This document shows positions 19,239 through 30,462 of a stretch of 64,000 bases of DNA, piece by piece. Numbering within the stretch: the first letter of the stretch is position 1; every line of letters begins with the position of its first letter. The DNA comes from Caenorhabditis remanei (Eukaryota > Nematoda > Chromadorea > Rhabditida > Rhabditidae): contig NW_026526091.1 in NCBI RefSeq assembly GCF_010183535.1, positions 120,711 through 184,710 on the forward strand, written 5' to 3'. The position numbers were made by a program, and so were the translations under genes. The notes beneath the pieces were generated by a model, which was given only the letters and a program-made list of their open reading frames with translations, searched no databases and had not been told where the DNA came from.

Positions 19239-19831
19239 TGGCTAAGCTTGTTCGTAAATATCATATGATACCCTATGACGAAGGTGGCTCCATCGAATCT
19301 GGCAAACGCTTTCTGGAGAAAATCCTCAATGACCCCAACCTTGATGCTGTTGCAAAGTGCCGATTCTATCAAGATATCCTATACAAAATTCGTCAACATA
19401 TGAATCTCCCTATAGTCAATGATGATATGCTAAACATTATTCGTGAAAACTTTGAACTCCACATGCCAAACGCCCCTCGCTCAACACCTGTCCTCATGGC
19501 CCCAGCCACATATCAACCACCTCCAACATTCCCATCTCTTCCGATTTCACAGATGACTCATCCAGAGGCTTCTCCTGTGAGTCAGCCAGTAGCAGTTGCT
19601 CCACCACAGTTCCATCAAATAAATCATTCTCCGGTGCAATCAGAAAGTCATGAACCCCTTCCGGAACCAATTGATGAACCTAAAGATGTGGAAAAGAAGG
19701 GCCTCCCTGTGCAGAAAATGAAAAAGAAAGAGAAAAAGAAGGCGAAAAAGAAAGAGAAGCTTAAGATTTTTTCTAGAATTGTGACAAAGCAAGAGCCCAA
19801 TCCAGAGCCAAAGCACGAGCTGAAGACATGA
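19238..19831 (+). CDS. Conserved Maverick protein with Pro/Lys-rich tail (197 aa)
   Basis: The first 85 residues are the conserved part: KLVRKYHMIPYDE, then FLEKILNDPNL, KCRFYQDILYKIRQHMNLP. A matching 'Y.lvPy...IL.d..l....K...Y...l' pattern is usual in Polintons after the ATPase cluster. The rest is low complexity: Pro/Gln-rich (residues 85-150), then a Lys/Glu run (KKKEKKKAKKKEKLK). Probably a virion or DNA-binding protein; function unknown. The stop and the next ATG overlap as ATGA at 19828. Confidence 0.7.
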   Translation: MAKLVRKYHMIPYDEGGSIESGKRFLEKILNDPNLDAVAKCRFYQDILYKIRQHMNLPIVNDDMLNIIRENFELHMPNAPRSTPVLMAPATYQPPPTFPSLPISQMTHPEASPVSQPVAVAPPQFHQINHSPVQSESHEPLPEPIDEPKDVEKKGLPVQKMKKKEKKKAKKKEKLKIFSRIVTKQEPNPEPKHELKT

Positions 19832-20496
19832 AACCCCCAAAGACAAAGGGAGACCCGGTAAAAAGGGTGGTGAAGGGGGAAACTAAGATAGAAGTAAAGA
19901 AGCGCGAAATGAAAGAAGACAAATGGCTTGGTAAAAAGGATGAAATGAAGAATGAAATACGAAAAGCTGTGAAGAAAGAAGTCAAGAGGGAAATTAAAAC
20001 TGAACCTGTTAAGAAAGAAGTCAAGACAGAACTTGTCAAGAAAGAAATTAAAACTGAGCCTGTCAAAAAAGAGATTGTGGAGAAAGAACTCATAAGACCA
20101 GAAAATATCAAGCAGGAGACCGTCGACAGGAAACCTATAAAGAGAGAATTGATCAAAATTGAAAATATAAAGAAAGAAACTCCAGACAATATGGATACAA
20201 TCAAATCTGTGAAGAAGGAAATGATTGAAAGCAGGGGTTCGAAGCGTAAAAAGCCAATGATAGAGAGCCTGCCATCTCAGAATAGGCCAAAACAACATAC
20301 ATCTGGAGCCTACAGAATAGCTACTAAAAGAAGTGGCGAGCCGTCAATATTCGATGATGTGACTAAGAAAAATATCAATTATGGCCAAATAGTTGCGAGA
20401 AAGTCCGAGCAAGAAAAACCAAAAAGAAGAACAGGTCGAGGTGCAAGAGCTCCTCCAGGATCACGAATTTATTGCAAACTCTGGAAATTTGTATAA
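19828..20496 (+). CDS. Lysine/glutamate-rich Maverick protein (222 aa)
   Basis: Starts in an ATGA overlap with the preceding gene. Residues 20-130 are imperfect 9-11-residue repeats of the type VKKEVKTEPVKKEIK, predicting a long charged helix; several IKxEP or VKTE units resemble sumoylation sites (PsiKxE), which is speculative. The C-terminal 50 residues are basic (KPKRRTGRGARAPPG) and end in a more ordered SRIYCKLWKF. It may be a nucleic-acid-condensing core protein. In other lineages this could be the C-terminal part of the preceding protein, split by a frame change. Antisense frames are shadows. Confidence 0.65.
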   Translation: MKPPKTKGDPVKRVVKGETKIEVKKREMKEDKWLGKKDEMKNEIRKAVKKEVKREIKTEPVKKEVKTELVKKEIKTEPVKKEIVEKELIRPENIKQETVDRKPIKRELIKIENIKKETPDNMDTIKSVKKEMIESRGSKRKKPMIESLPSQNRPKQHTSGAYRIATKRSGEPSIFDDVTKKNINYGQIVARKSEQEKPKRRTGRGARAPPGSRIYCKLWKFV

Positions 20497-20499
20497 AAG
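20492..20499 (+). promoter_or_regulatory. TATA box for the integrase
   Basis: TATAAAAG, 32-39 nt before the ATG at 20531, overlapping the preceding stop codon. Confidence 0.65.
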
Positions 20500-20530
20500 T
20501 AGGTATTTACTATGATTTTTCTTCATTCAA

Positions 20531-21604
20531 ATGGTTTCTTCCAGGGCTATAGCTGCTATCAAAGATGCGTGGACAAACCCAAAACACCCATGTGCTTTCA
20601 CTTCTGTTGCAAATATTCACAACTATCTAAAGCCTCGTTTCAAGTCCCTGAAATATGATGAAGTCGAAAAGGTGTTGGAAGATGTGGAGTCCTTCACCCT
20701 TCACAGACCAACCCAAAAACGTTTCCCTCGATTGAAGACTAATGCTGCTGGACTATTCACAGATTTGCAAATTGATTTGGCAGACATGTCAAAATACAAG
20801 GAGAGCAATGATAACGTCACGTTTCTTCTCACCATCATTGACATTTACTCTAGACGTCTTTTTGTGAAGACTCTCAAGTCAAAGAGTGGCAAAGAGGTGG
20901 CTGAAGCTCTTTCTCAAGTCTTCCAAGAGATGGGGACATCTCCAATGAGTGTGTACTCTGATGAGGGTAAAGAATTTTACAATATGGAAGTGTCTAAGCT
21001 TTTCAAAGAAAATGGTGTCACCCACATTTCCCCGAAAAGTGATTTGAAGTGCGCAGTAGTTGAAAGGGCGAATCGGACATTGAAAACACGACTGGCCAAG
21101 TATATGACTCAAAAATATGACTACAAATACATTAATGTGCTACAAAAAGTAGTGAAAGGCATCAACAATTCTGTGAATCGAGGAATAGGCAAGAAGCCTG
21201 TAGATGTGAAAAATGGAGATTTCATAATACCTCTACCCGATAGATCAGTGACAGGCCGCATCAAGTTCAATGTTGGAGACCATGTCCGAATTTCGGCCAA
21301 GCGAGGAACTTTTGACAAAGGATATGAACAAGGATGGACCACCGAAGTCTATGTAGTTAGCAAAGTGATTAGAGGGAAGCCCGTAGTTTACAATTTAGTT
21401 GATACAAATGGTGAAGAAATTGAAGGAGTTTTCTATACTCGAGAACTGACCAAGTGCACATACGATCCAAGTGCTGTCTATAGGATTGAGAAAGTGTTGG
21501 ACACTAGGACACACAAAGGAAAAAAACAGAGTCTTGTCAAATGGGAAGGGTATCCAATTTCTTTTGCTAGCTGGATCAATTCTGATTCAATGATTTCTGT
21601 ATAA
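20531..21604 (+). CDS. Maverick retroviral-type integrase with chromodomain (357 aa)
   Basis: DDE-type integrase that joins element ends to target DNA, giving the 6-bp duplication seen here. The catalytic core has D82 (LQIDLADM), D144 (VYSDEGKEF) and E178 (AVVERANRT), all present with the family's spacing. Helical N-terminal residues 1-60 lack a clear HHCC zinc site. Around residues 245-300 an SH3-like segment (KFNVGDHVRIS) precedes a C-terminal chromodomain (YRIEKVLDTRTHKGK, LVKWEGYPISFASWI) that could bind methylated histones and direct insertion to heterochromatin. Length is full. It ends about 550 bp before the convergent PolB gene. Confidence 0.95.
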   Translation: MVSSRAIAAIKDAWTNPKHPCAFTSVANIHNYLKPRFKSLKYDEVEKVLEDVESFTLHRPTQKRFPRLKTNAAGLFTDLQIDLADMSKYKESNDNVTFLLTIIDIYSRRLFVKTLKSKSGKEVAEALSQVFQEMGTSPMSVYSDEGKEFYNMEVSKLFKENGVTHISPKSDLKCAVVERANRTLKTRLAKYMTQKYDYKYINVLQKVVKGINNSVNRGIGKKPVDVKNGDFIIPLPDRSVTGRIKFNVGDHVRISAKRGTFDKGYEQGWTTEVYVVSKVIRGKPVVYNLVDTNGEEIEGVFYTRELTKCTYDPSAVYRIEKVLDTRTHKGKKQSLVKWEGYPISFASWINSDSMISV

Positions 21605-21611
21605 TTTTTCA

Positions 21612-21716
21612 TGTAAAGATTGTGTTTGAATTGTGCAAAGATTGTGCAAAGATTGTGCTGATTGTGTTTGAATTGTGTTTGAATTGTGCATGAATTGTGT
21701 TTGAATTGTGTTTGAA
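21612..21716. repeat. Short tandem repeat after integrase
   Basis: About nine imperfect 12-bp units of TGTGTTTGAATT / TGTGCAAAGATT type immediately after the integrase stop codon. Probably non-coding 3' sequence. Confidence 0.8.
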
Positions 21717-22151
21717 ACTTTGCATATACTTTTCGATTTTCTTATTAATAAATCAGAGTCAGATTTCCGTTGACCCTCACAACATGTGGTCCCCACACAA
21801 AGGCCCCGCCGCATGTGGTCGCCGCGCACACAAAGACCCGCCGCGCGCGGTCGTCGCACGCGGTCGCCGCGCACACAATGACACACCCTTACTTTAAAGA
21901 CACACACACCGACCCCCGCGAAAACGACACCTCGCAACAAGGGAGGTGGAGTAAGAGCCGCCTTTTCATACCGCCCTTCTCATCATCACTCACCGTGACG
22001 ATTCGAAGTCCGGAGCTTTTTGCTGTTGTTATTTTGGGTTTTGGGGTTTTTAAGACTTTTTTTAGTTGTTTACATTTATTAAAAAGACCCGTGTTAGAAA
22101 AAATAGAGTAAATTAGAAAAAATAGAGTAAATTACAATAAAATAGTTTAAA
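21717..22151. other. Intergenic region with GC-rich island between integrase and PolB
   Basis: Contains an AATAAA-type signal (about 21746) for integrase, then a markedly GC-rich patch at about 21777-21880 built from repeats of CGCCGCGCACACAA and CGCGGTCG, then AT-rich sequence reaching the PolB stop. It is unlike the rest of the element in composition. Frames across it are low complexity. No gene called. Confidence 0.6.
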
Positions 22152-25100
22152 TTAGAACGGATAATCATCAATTAGATCCACATTGCTTTGTAGTTGACCG
22201 AATGGAGCCACAACTCCCTCTACGTAGTGCCCTTTATCCATTCGTGGGCTGAGTCTCTTCTTCACCAGGCATGTCCACAAGCCATCTAGAGCGTGTTCTC
22301 CTCTCTTGAATGTCAGCATATTTCCCTCTAGTGCATCGGTTACGCCAAATTCTATGAATTCCTTCATCTGAAATAAAATAAAATAGTTTTTGTAGGTATT
22401 TTAGATATAACTTACACTCTTTTTCATAGTGTCGAATGTAATCTTCTTTGAATTTCCACTGTTAAGTGTCATTCCTTTGGCTTTCACACAGTAGGTGAAA
22501 GTGCCATCAGCTTTCTTGATTTTGAGGGCATATACTTTAGGAGCCATAGTTATGACCTCTACAAGTTCGCTTCCTTCGGGAATTTCGCTAACCAGTGAGC
22601 CCAACTGCTCTCCTTTCAGGTCTTTTAGTGGATCTTCTCCTTTCTTTTGCTTGAAGATTAGGGAATCAGTGTCTGAAAAAAACGTGTTAGCATTAGAAAG
22701 TTTTAGTAAAAGGCTTACCACAGTAGATCATATTCTCAACGCCCACTTTTTCCATAGCTTCAGTGAGACGGAGCCTAGCTGCAGAAGTCGTGATAGCTGC
22801 GATAGCCAAGTTTGTGAATGGAGCAGGTCTGAGCGTCTCTTTCTTAGGTTTCCTCGAAATCCACAATTTGTGCCTTCCGAACGGAATCATTGAAACTGGT
22901 TCAAACCTCGCATCATTGAAAAAGTTAGTCAATGTGACTACATCCTCTTTTAGAATAAGCCTTACTTCCGACTTCATAGGGTTTTGACCGAATTTGCCCC
23001 AAGCAGAGTTGAGGAAAATCTTACAAAGACTCCTTAATGCAGTATTCTTCTTAATGTTTGAAGCATCCAACAAAACACCGTCATTTTCGAATATCCTTCC
23101 AATGTATGCCTCTTTTTCTGCATCGGACATATTTTCTTTCGGCCATCCGCTACTCTCATGTTTCAATTTCAATAGAGGCTTGATATAATCGGCGAAGAAC
23201 CCGCCTTTCACCCAGGCCTCATCAGGCCAGTACCAGATTTCGTGATACTTGAGTACCTTATATCCTTTGGAGATGGCGTTGTTTAGTTCTTCGGTTGTCC
23301 AAACACCGGTCAGATAGCGTTGCGACACCCGAGTATGAGTACAAGTTCCAGAGATATTTTGACTTTCCGCGCATGTTCTACATAGCGTAAACATCAATTT
23401 CTTGCAAATTCTCTGTGGCAAGTATCCAATCGATGCATCTTGTATTGGTAAAACGTCACAAAATATGAGTCCTCGTAGTTTCAGCAAACCGCCCGGTTTT
23501 GGAAGCTGCTCTGTGTCGGTGATTACTTTTGGGTTCCCTCTAGGATAAGCTGTCCCTCCGGCATTTAAGTATGGATACATACTAACATAATCGAAATAGT
23601 TTAGTATAGTATCTTCAAATGCCTTTGTGATTGACCGAAAAGCTTGTGTTCGACCACCATAGAGAGCTTCTCTAGGTAGGAGATGTCGTGTGTACTTGTT
23701 CTGTAAAAATTATTATTTTGAAGTCTCTAGGAATTATGACTCACCAATTCAAAGAACTTTTTCATCGTCTTGTTCTTCTCCATCATTTCGTAAATTTCAC
23801 ATTCCCAGACAACGTTCAGTTTCTTCACGACACCCTTGATATCTTCTTCTCTTTGTATGGTTCGATCATATAATTCCTGTGCACTTAAACCTCCACACAT
23901 AGGGTTTATCTTTTCACGTTTTGGAAAACATTTCTCACAGCCATGCCAAAGACATCCATGAACCTGAAATTTTATTTTGTCTTCTAGAATAATAGTTTAA
24001 CAAACCTCAAAAACCTCATCGGTGTCTTTGTTGTAGCCATCCACATAGTAATTATGTCCATTTGCTTGAATTTGGTGCTCGCCGCCTTTTAGCTGATACT
24101 TCAATTTGAGTGATGGATCATTCTTCTCCAACCATTGTAGATACTTCAAGGCTAGCATTGAATTGTTTCCTTTTCCTACAAAACCATTTTCTGGTACGTA
24201 ACCCACATCTCCTTGCTTGATGTATTCGTGAGTCATCACGAACATAACGTAGGAAGCGAGTGTGCAACCATTCACAATAGGGTTCCATCCATTGAAAATG
24301 TCCAGGCACATCTGAAAGTTAAGGCACAATTAGTAACGATTTATTTTTTAGTTTTTGGCAAATAGTTCTAGTTTTGATCAAATAAACTCACTTTTATGAA
24401 TGAAACCAATGTCCGAGCGAGAATCCTTACATCAGATTGACAATATTTGAGAAGTTCGTCTTGAAGTTTGAAACCGTCATGATAACTCTTCTCATACCAT
24501 TCTTCGAATTCCACGACTTTTCCTGGGCTCATAAACTCTGGACTATAGAATTTTTTGTCGGGTAAAGTTGGCAAGTCCTTTGCATAGTTGTCCGGGTGAT
24601 TGAAGAGATGCGGAAAGAATCCTTTCACTTCACCTTCAATACCGAAAGCTCCTGGCATTTTGGCTAGGGGCATTTGTAAATACTGAAGAGAGTCTCTGAA
24701 GAACAATTTCTGTTTCTTGAATTTGAAGTTGGCGCTTATGATGGTCATCCCATTCAGTATCACTTTTGGTTCTTCGGCCTCAGACCCCGCCAGTCTGTCG
24801 AGTTCGGCCAGAAGCATAACATGGTCATAGCTGTAAAAAAAGGTTTAGATAGGCAAACAAAATGAAAAAACTAACCGTCCACCGTTATGAGCAAAGACAT
24901 ATGCGCCATTAGCTATAGGGTCATCTAGAAGGAATTTGGCAAAGCGAGTGAGTGGGGTACTGCGCTCTTCCACTTCGAATATAGCATTGAAATCGTAGTA
25001 CTCATTGTCATCATCGTTGTCGTTATCTTCATCTTCTTTCTCTTCATCGTTCTCTATTCTCATTCGTTCTTCTGGATCTTCATCTCTATAATCCCATGGC

Positions 25101-27707
25101 TTTTTGCAGGTAGTACAGTCACCTCCATAGCACTCAGTGCAAAACATTTGGCAACATATCAAGTTCGGTTGGTGCTTAGGACCTCTCTCCACATATCCTG
25201 AAAGTAAGAATTGTTTTTTTAAAGAAATAATTTGCACAAGTTACCTCCATATTCTCCTGATTCCACTGTAACCGTCTCGACATCGTACACAATGTACTTG
25301 GAGAACTTTTGGGCCTCACGTTTCTTGTTTTTCTCCTCTTCTGTCGGCACTTTGAAGGAGCATTCATGGCCAACACCGGTTTTCTCTAGGCATGTTTGAC
25401 AAAAAGATTTTGCGCCACATACATGAGGAGCACCGCGATACTTGTCCGTTCGGTCAATCAATGAACATTTTTTGCAACTAGAAATAGAAAATTAGACTTT
25501 TTAAGCAGATAGCTTCACTTACTAGAAATATTTTTGGCAGTATGGTAGAGCATTCACGCTAGTGGGGGTTAGATGGGCCTCAAAGCATTTTTGACTTTTG
25601 AAATTGATATTGCAGTCATTGCAATGGATTTTGGCGTTTCCTGGAGCACAATCAAAAGTACCACATCTTCTGCATCGTGCATCACATTTTTTCCAATGAT
25701 TGGCATCGTCAAATTTGCTGCATTTGAAACAAAACCTGGAAAAGTGAGTTATTTATTAGTTTTTATATTTTTAAAATTGTCTACCTTGAGGCTTTCGGTC
25801 CTACCGTGTGACTGACGAATTCATAGTGTCTATTTTGATAGAAAAGGCCAATAAACTTTAAACCTTCGGGGTTGAAATGTTCCAGCTCCGACGCAACGGT
25901 TTGACGACCTTCTATACCCCACAGAATAATTTGATAGTCTGGTAAATGAGTCGCTAGCTTCACTAAATCGTCAAAGCCATGCTCTTTTTGATTTGGGTCC
26001 ATTTGCGCATCACTCAACATCTTTCGGGCCAATTCCAACTGTTTATTCTCACGGTGTTCTCGGGATACCTGAATAATCAAAAGTTTTTCATCATTCAATG
26101 TAAAATACTTACTCTGTGACAAATTAAATTTCTAAATTTTTTCGACAATTTCTTTTTCTCCTCGTCGTCCACAGCAAGTTTTTTGTCACATTCGAGCTTT
26201 CCCAGAGCAAGTGCTTTAGGCAAACAGTGCGAATCTCCAAGAACACGATTTTGTTTAGCACCAAAATTCATTTTCTGAAAAAAATTAATGTTTTTTTCTA
26301 TAAGTGACATAAAAAGACTTACTAGTATAGTATTTTTAATCTTCTCAGGGTTCCTTGAACCTTTACCAGGTAACCTCCGGTCTTTTTCTTTGAAAACATT
26401 CATGACGACGCTAAAACTCTCGTTCAAAGTCAGACTCTTGTTAGACTGCATTTGATCAGCAATTTTATTCATGATGACCCCTCCATCGGCAGCAGCATAC
26501 GTCTTGTGGGTGACAAAGAAACCATTACTTTCTTTGTATCCTTGATGGGTCAATCTGGAAAAAAACTAGCTATACTAAAATTGTCTATTTAGAAAACTCA
26601 CTGAAGCCAATACCGGGTTTTCTTGAGATCACCGCCAGCTTCTTGGATTCTCATTCTCACAAATATGTCCAGAAGATTGGCAACATGTAGATGTAGTGCA
26701 TCGGATCCAACGGTTTCCAAGTTTTTGAACTTTATCCTCAATGGTTTCAAAGCCATATAGACAGAGTTTTCCCGCTTGAGTGTGACGTTGTTCGAAAATT
26801 CCACATTCTTGGCTAGGAAATCCTTTTCTTCTTGTGTAGGAAAGTGCAACTTTTGGACAAATTGTGGAGCACCACCACCAACTGAAAAAAAATTGAAACT
26901 GATTAGATTTAAAAAAAAGTGTAACTTACATTGACCATGAGGCATAGGAATTTGGACATGTTGTTTTTTCGGGGAAGAAGACACATCAAAAGATAACTCG
27001 CCGTGTCTCTTCAAGATTCTCTTGTTCTTGGCTACTAACTTTTTAGTTTTTCTTGAGGGCTTGGGTACATCACCATCCTCTTTGCTTCTCCTCATTTTCT
27101 TGACTTTTTTCGTCTTCTTGTGTCCAGCATCTTCATCAGTATTTTGGATCTTCTTGATCTTTTTAACCTTCTTAACCTTCTTAGTCTTCTTGAACTTAAT
27201 AATCATTTCTTTCAGAATCACCATCTCCGATGCATCTAATACAAGCGGACTCTCGGTGGCAAGCGTTGGAGTCTTTTTGAGTGGAGTTATGGGGATGACA
27301 GGAGCCAGGAGTTTTGGGAAGTCATCATCATAGGAGTTTCGAGATGGAGCAAGATCAGGTGGACAGGAAGCAGCGCGGATAGGAGCCAAACCAAGGTGAA
27401 TAGGTGGGCGAATTGGAACATGGGTGGAAGCGTTAGAAGGACGGTTGGAAGGGAAAACATGTTGAACAGGAGTTGAAGCGATCATAGCATAGGTTTTTTG
27501 AGATACGGGTTGAGGCGCAGCGGTTGGAGTAGTAGAGGCGGGAGTCAGAGAATCAGAGACAGGAATAGGGGTAGAGGGGGCAGGAACTTGGGCGAAGGGA
27601 ACATAACCATTCGGGTTTCTCACTCTCTCCATGAGGAGATCGTAGGGAACACGTATGGCTCCAGTTGGAAAGCGGTTGAAAGAATCTTCCGATGAAAGTT
27701 GAGACAT
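22152..27707 (-). CDS. Maverick protein-primed family B DNA polymerase (1640 aa, 14 exons)
   Basis: Exons: 27707-26930, 26881-26602, 26554-26323, 26274-26113, 26068-25785, 25735-25523, 25477-25245, 25197-24876, 24830-24392, 24311-24006, 23963-23745, 23700-22719, 22672-22416, 22367-22152; the sum is 4923 nt, exactly 1641 codons. Introns are 42-74 nt with GT..CAG or GT..TAG ends. Disordered Pro- then Lys-rich N-terminus; a segment with GDSHCLPKAL; several Cys-rich zinc clusters; 3'-5' exonuclease motifs YDVETVTV, NGGRYDHV and YCQSDVRIL; polymerase motif A DYVSMYP, motif B KIFLNSAWGKFG, motif C YCDTDS (split by intron 12). All catalytic residues are present. It replicates the element by protein priming. 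No TATA box is seen upstream. Confidence 0.95.
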
Positions 27708-27952
27708 AATTGCAAAGGTCACACGAAATGACCAGAACAAAGATATTAAATGAACCAATACACTCGATTATTGTGTGCATCTGAATCAAACTCCGCCCAC
27801 TTCCTGATGATTAATTACTTTTTTAGGTGCCAGTTGAAACAGTTGCTATCTTTATTTTGACGACAATATTACGGGTTGGGACAAAATATGACGGAAGGGG
27901 GTGAATGGAGGGTATAATTTATTGTTCTTCCGAGTCGAAGTTATTAAAGAAA
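27708..27952. promoter_or_regulatory. PolB upstream region
   Basis: 245 bp between the PolB start and the stop of the next minus-strand gene. No TATAAAAGG-type box is present, unlike the structural genes. Its left part includes short pyrimidine runs and the segment related to 11930-12000. Confidence 0.4.
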
Positions 27953-28420
27953 TTATTTGCAGGTGCAGATCTTACAGCTTTCACATAGTTGAACCACCAA
28001 AAGCCGATTTTCGTCGATGGAAATGTGTTGACGGCTTCCAGGACAGAATCGAACTGCGGTGATGTGGGCGAGGTTCTTTCCAATGAGCGTGGCTGTAAGA
28101 AAATCATATGTTTTAAAGACGTTTCTTTTTTAAAACAATAAATGTTCTTACATTGTTTTGGGTTACACCCCTTCTTTTTTACTGGGAGCACAGCCTCGTC
28201 CGCTTCTTGTTCCATCTTGAGACTAGACTTTTTGAGCGACTTTCTTGGTGTTTGACGAAGATCCAGTGGAGCTGGTGGGATGTAGGTAGCTGAAAACGAT
28301 ACATTTAAAATAAATAAAAATTGCAAAATACAAACCTTCTGGGACGACTGGAGAGTAATCCTCCTTCCTCAACTCGGCCACTCTTGGGAATACAGTCGCT
28401 GGTGCTGGGTCGGGGAGCAT
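27953..28420 (-). CDS. Maverick small zinc-binding protein 2 (120 aa, 3 exons)
   Basis: Exons 28420-28336, 28289-28152 and 28092-27953 join to 363 nt. The N-terminal half is Pro-rich then Lys-rich (RKSLKKSSLK). The C-terminal part contains VRFCPGSR and DENRLLVVQLCESCKICTC, whose hydrophobic-then-CxxC pattern parallels DDRTLIIHMCLPC in zinc protein 1, suggesting distant paralogy. The third exon can also be read in another frame to a stop at 27919 (ending NNFDSEEQ), and a similar peptide end appears near 11980, so the C-terminus is not certain. Function unknown. Confidence 0.6.
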
Positions 28421-28727
28421 TGTCCAAATGGATGTAGAATAAAGTGTAGCAAAACTACGAACGAGAGAACGATCAGGGCGAGACGTGAGAGCAGTTCAAT
28501 ACAGTTACCAAACAGGACACGTAGGAATTGATACAGTACGAGGCCCCAAATCTTCAGGCAAATGTTGAACAGCTTTCAAACTGAAAATAATAATAATAAT
28601 AATAGTAAAATGGTCATTGGAAAAATGAAAGAAAATTGGAAGAAAATCAGAGCTCGAGAGAGGTCACCAACCGCTGAGGCAATAAAAATCAAGAATGAGA
28701 TGATTTGTGTCCTCAGGTGTGGTGAAA
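28421..28727. promoter_or_regulatory. Divergent promoter region, zinc protein 2 / helicase
   Basis: About 300 bp between oppositely directed genes, with an (AAT)6-like run near 28585. A plus-strand frame at 28610-28717 ending at a GTGTGG donor-like site could be an upstream helicase exon, but the helicase reads well without it. No TATAAAAGG box. Confidence 0.4.
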
Positions 28728-30339
28728 ATGGGGCGTGGCTTCGAGCAGTTGGTCTCTGAGCGTTTCATTTGTGACTCTTCTACTCACTTCGCATTTCCGA
28801 TGACTGCCGTTTCAAAATTATTCGATTTGAATATTGATCAACTGAGGATCTCCCACAAAATATTGAATGATGTCTACAAGAAAAACAAGGTAATTTGTTA
28901 TATTAATCCATTTGACAATTATTTCACTTTAGACCAAGCCAATGGTATTGTTTGTTAGTGGGGCTGGAGGCACTGGAAAAACTGTACTTATCCACCGACT
29001 AGTAGATGAAATAGGAGTTGCCCACGTGATTGTTTGTGGTTCGACCGCCATGGCTGGCAAGAATATAAATGGGAAAACAATTCACAGTGTTTTCAATCTA
29101 AACCCCTTCTCGGAAGCTCAAGATGACGTTCCTCTTCCACCTCACCCGCACCTTTTGCTGCTCATTATTGATGAGATATCAATGTGTGACTCTAAGCTTT
29201 TGAGAAGAATTGAAAAAAGGATGAGACAAGTTATGCAAAACGATCACCCTTTTGGTGGATGTACTGTTGCTTTATTCGGGGATTTGCTACAAATACCACC
29301 AGTTTCTACCAAAAAAGATCGAAATGGCAAGTCTTTACCACCGGATTGGGTTTTCAAATGTAAGAATTAAAATTTTTCTCGTAAAAACTCAATCTTTTTA
29401 TTTCAGCACCGTTATGGAAACATCTCGTAGATTATGAAGAACTGGAAATTGCAATGAGACAGGAACATGACATTGAATTCGCCGAAATGTTGAAGAGATG
29501 GAGAATAGGCATTCAATATCCAGAAGATCGCATTTTCTTGGACGAAAAAGCAAAGTTGTGCTCTCGTGACTGTGTCGTCGGTGTGGTTTCTGAATTTCAA
29601 AAACGATTTGACGAGGAAAAAACCATGATGATTTTGGCTCACACTAACGAAATGATTGGAAAATTGAACAGAACGGTGAGAATTTGTAATTAGGTGACTG
29701 TGTCGAATATAGTTCTTTCAGATTACACTCAATTTGTTTGATAGAAAAGAGCTCTTCACAATTGCCCAATCAACTTATACGCGTAAAGAAGATGACGTCA
29801 TGTCTAAAGTGGATCACCTTCCAATGTTTCTCGTGGCTGATGGTAGCCGTGTCCTCGTCAATAAGAATGTCGATACACGTTTTGTGAACGGCGAGCTCTG
29901 TATTGTCCGTAATATCCAGAGTATTGATAGTCGCGTCGTCTCGTTGGATTTGACGTAAGAATTCATTTCACATTGTATTTATTAATTTTACTATTATAGA
30001 CTTATCTCCACAAAAGAAACAGTCAACTTCCAACCGACAAAAACATGCGTCATTAGCAACTCGGACTGCGAATCTTGGTCTGAAGCATTTAATATTCAAC
30101 CTGCGTATGCTGTCACCTACCACAAGGCTCAAGGTCAAACACTCGATGATGTTTTCCTGGCTGCCGGCAAGCAACTTCCTCCAGCTCTCTTCTATGTGGG
30201 AGCCAGTAGAGTTCGCAATCGTGAAGGTCTTCACATTCTGAATCTCGACACTGCTGATTCCATTTGTGCCGACCCAGAAGCTCTGGAAGAATACAAACGT
30301 CTTAGGGTCTCAATCGGTAAATCACCTCTTCCATTGTGA
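28728..30339 (+). CDS. Maverick Pif1/RecD-like SF1 helicase (476 aa, 5 exons)
   Basis: Exons 28728-28889, 28933-29359, 29407-29675, 29722-29954 and 30000-30339 join to 1431 nt (477 codons). Motifs in order: Q-like LNIDQLRISHKIL, Walker A GAGGTGKT (64-71), Walker B LLIIDEISM, motif III ALFGDLLQIPPV, motif V AVTYHKAQGQTL and motif VI YVGASRVRN. This is the SF1B order of Pif1 helicases. It probably unwinds DNA ahead of PolB during element replication. The start at 28728 is the first ATG giving the complete Q motif. No TATAAAAGG box, as for PolB. Confidence 0.9.
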
Positions 30340-30462
30340 ATCATTCATCATATTCCCCGACTTATATTTCCTCTCTACCTCTTCTTTTTCGACCATTTTT
30401 CTATTGCGTCTCTCGATTCTACATACTCTCTCATTATTTCAATAAAACTCATTAAATTACTA
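30340..30462. other. Helicase 3' flank
   Basis: Pyrimidine-rich sequence with an AATAAAA polyadenylation signal near 30441, directly before the right TIR. Confidence 0.6.

Noticed and set aside
19640..20298. Minus-strand Phe/Leu-rich frames opposite the Lys-rich Maverick genes
   Set aside because: Shadows of low-complexity coding sequence on the plus strand.
21697..22111. Frames across the GC-rich island after integrase
   Set aside because: Compositionally biased repeat translation on several frames, with no motif or splice support.
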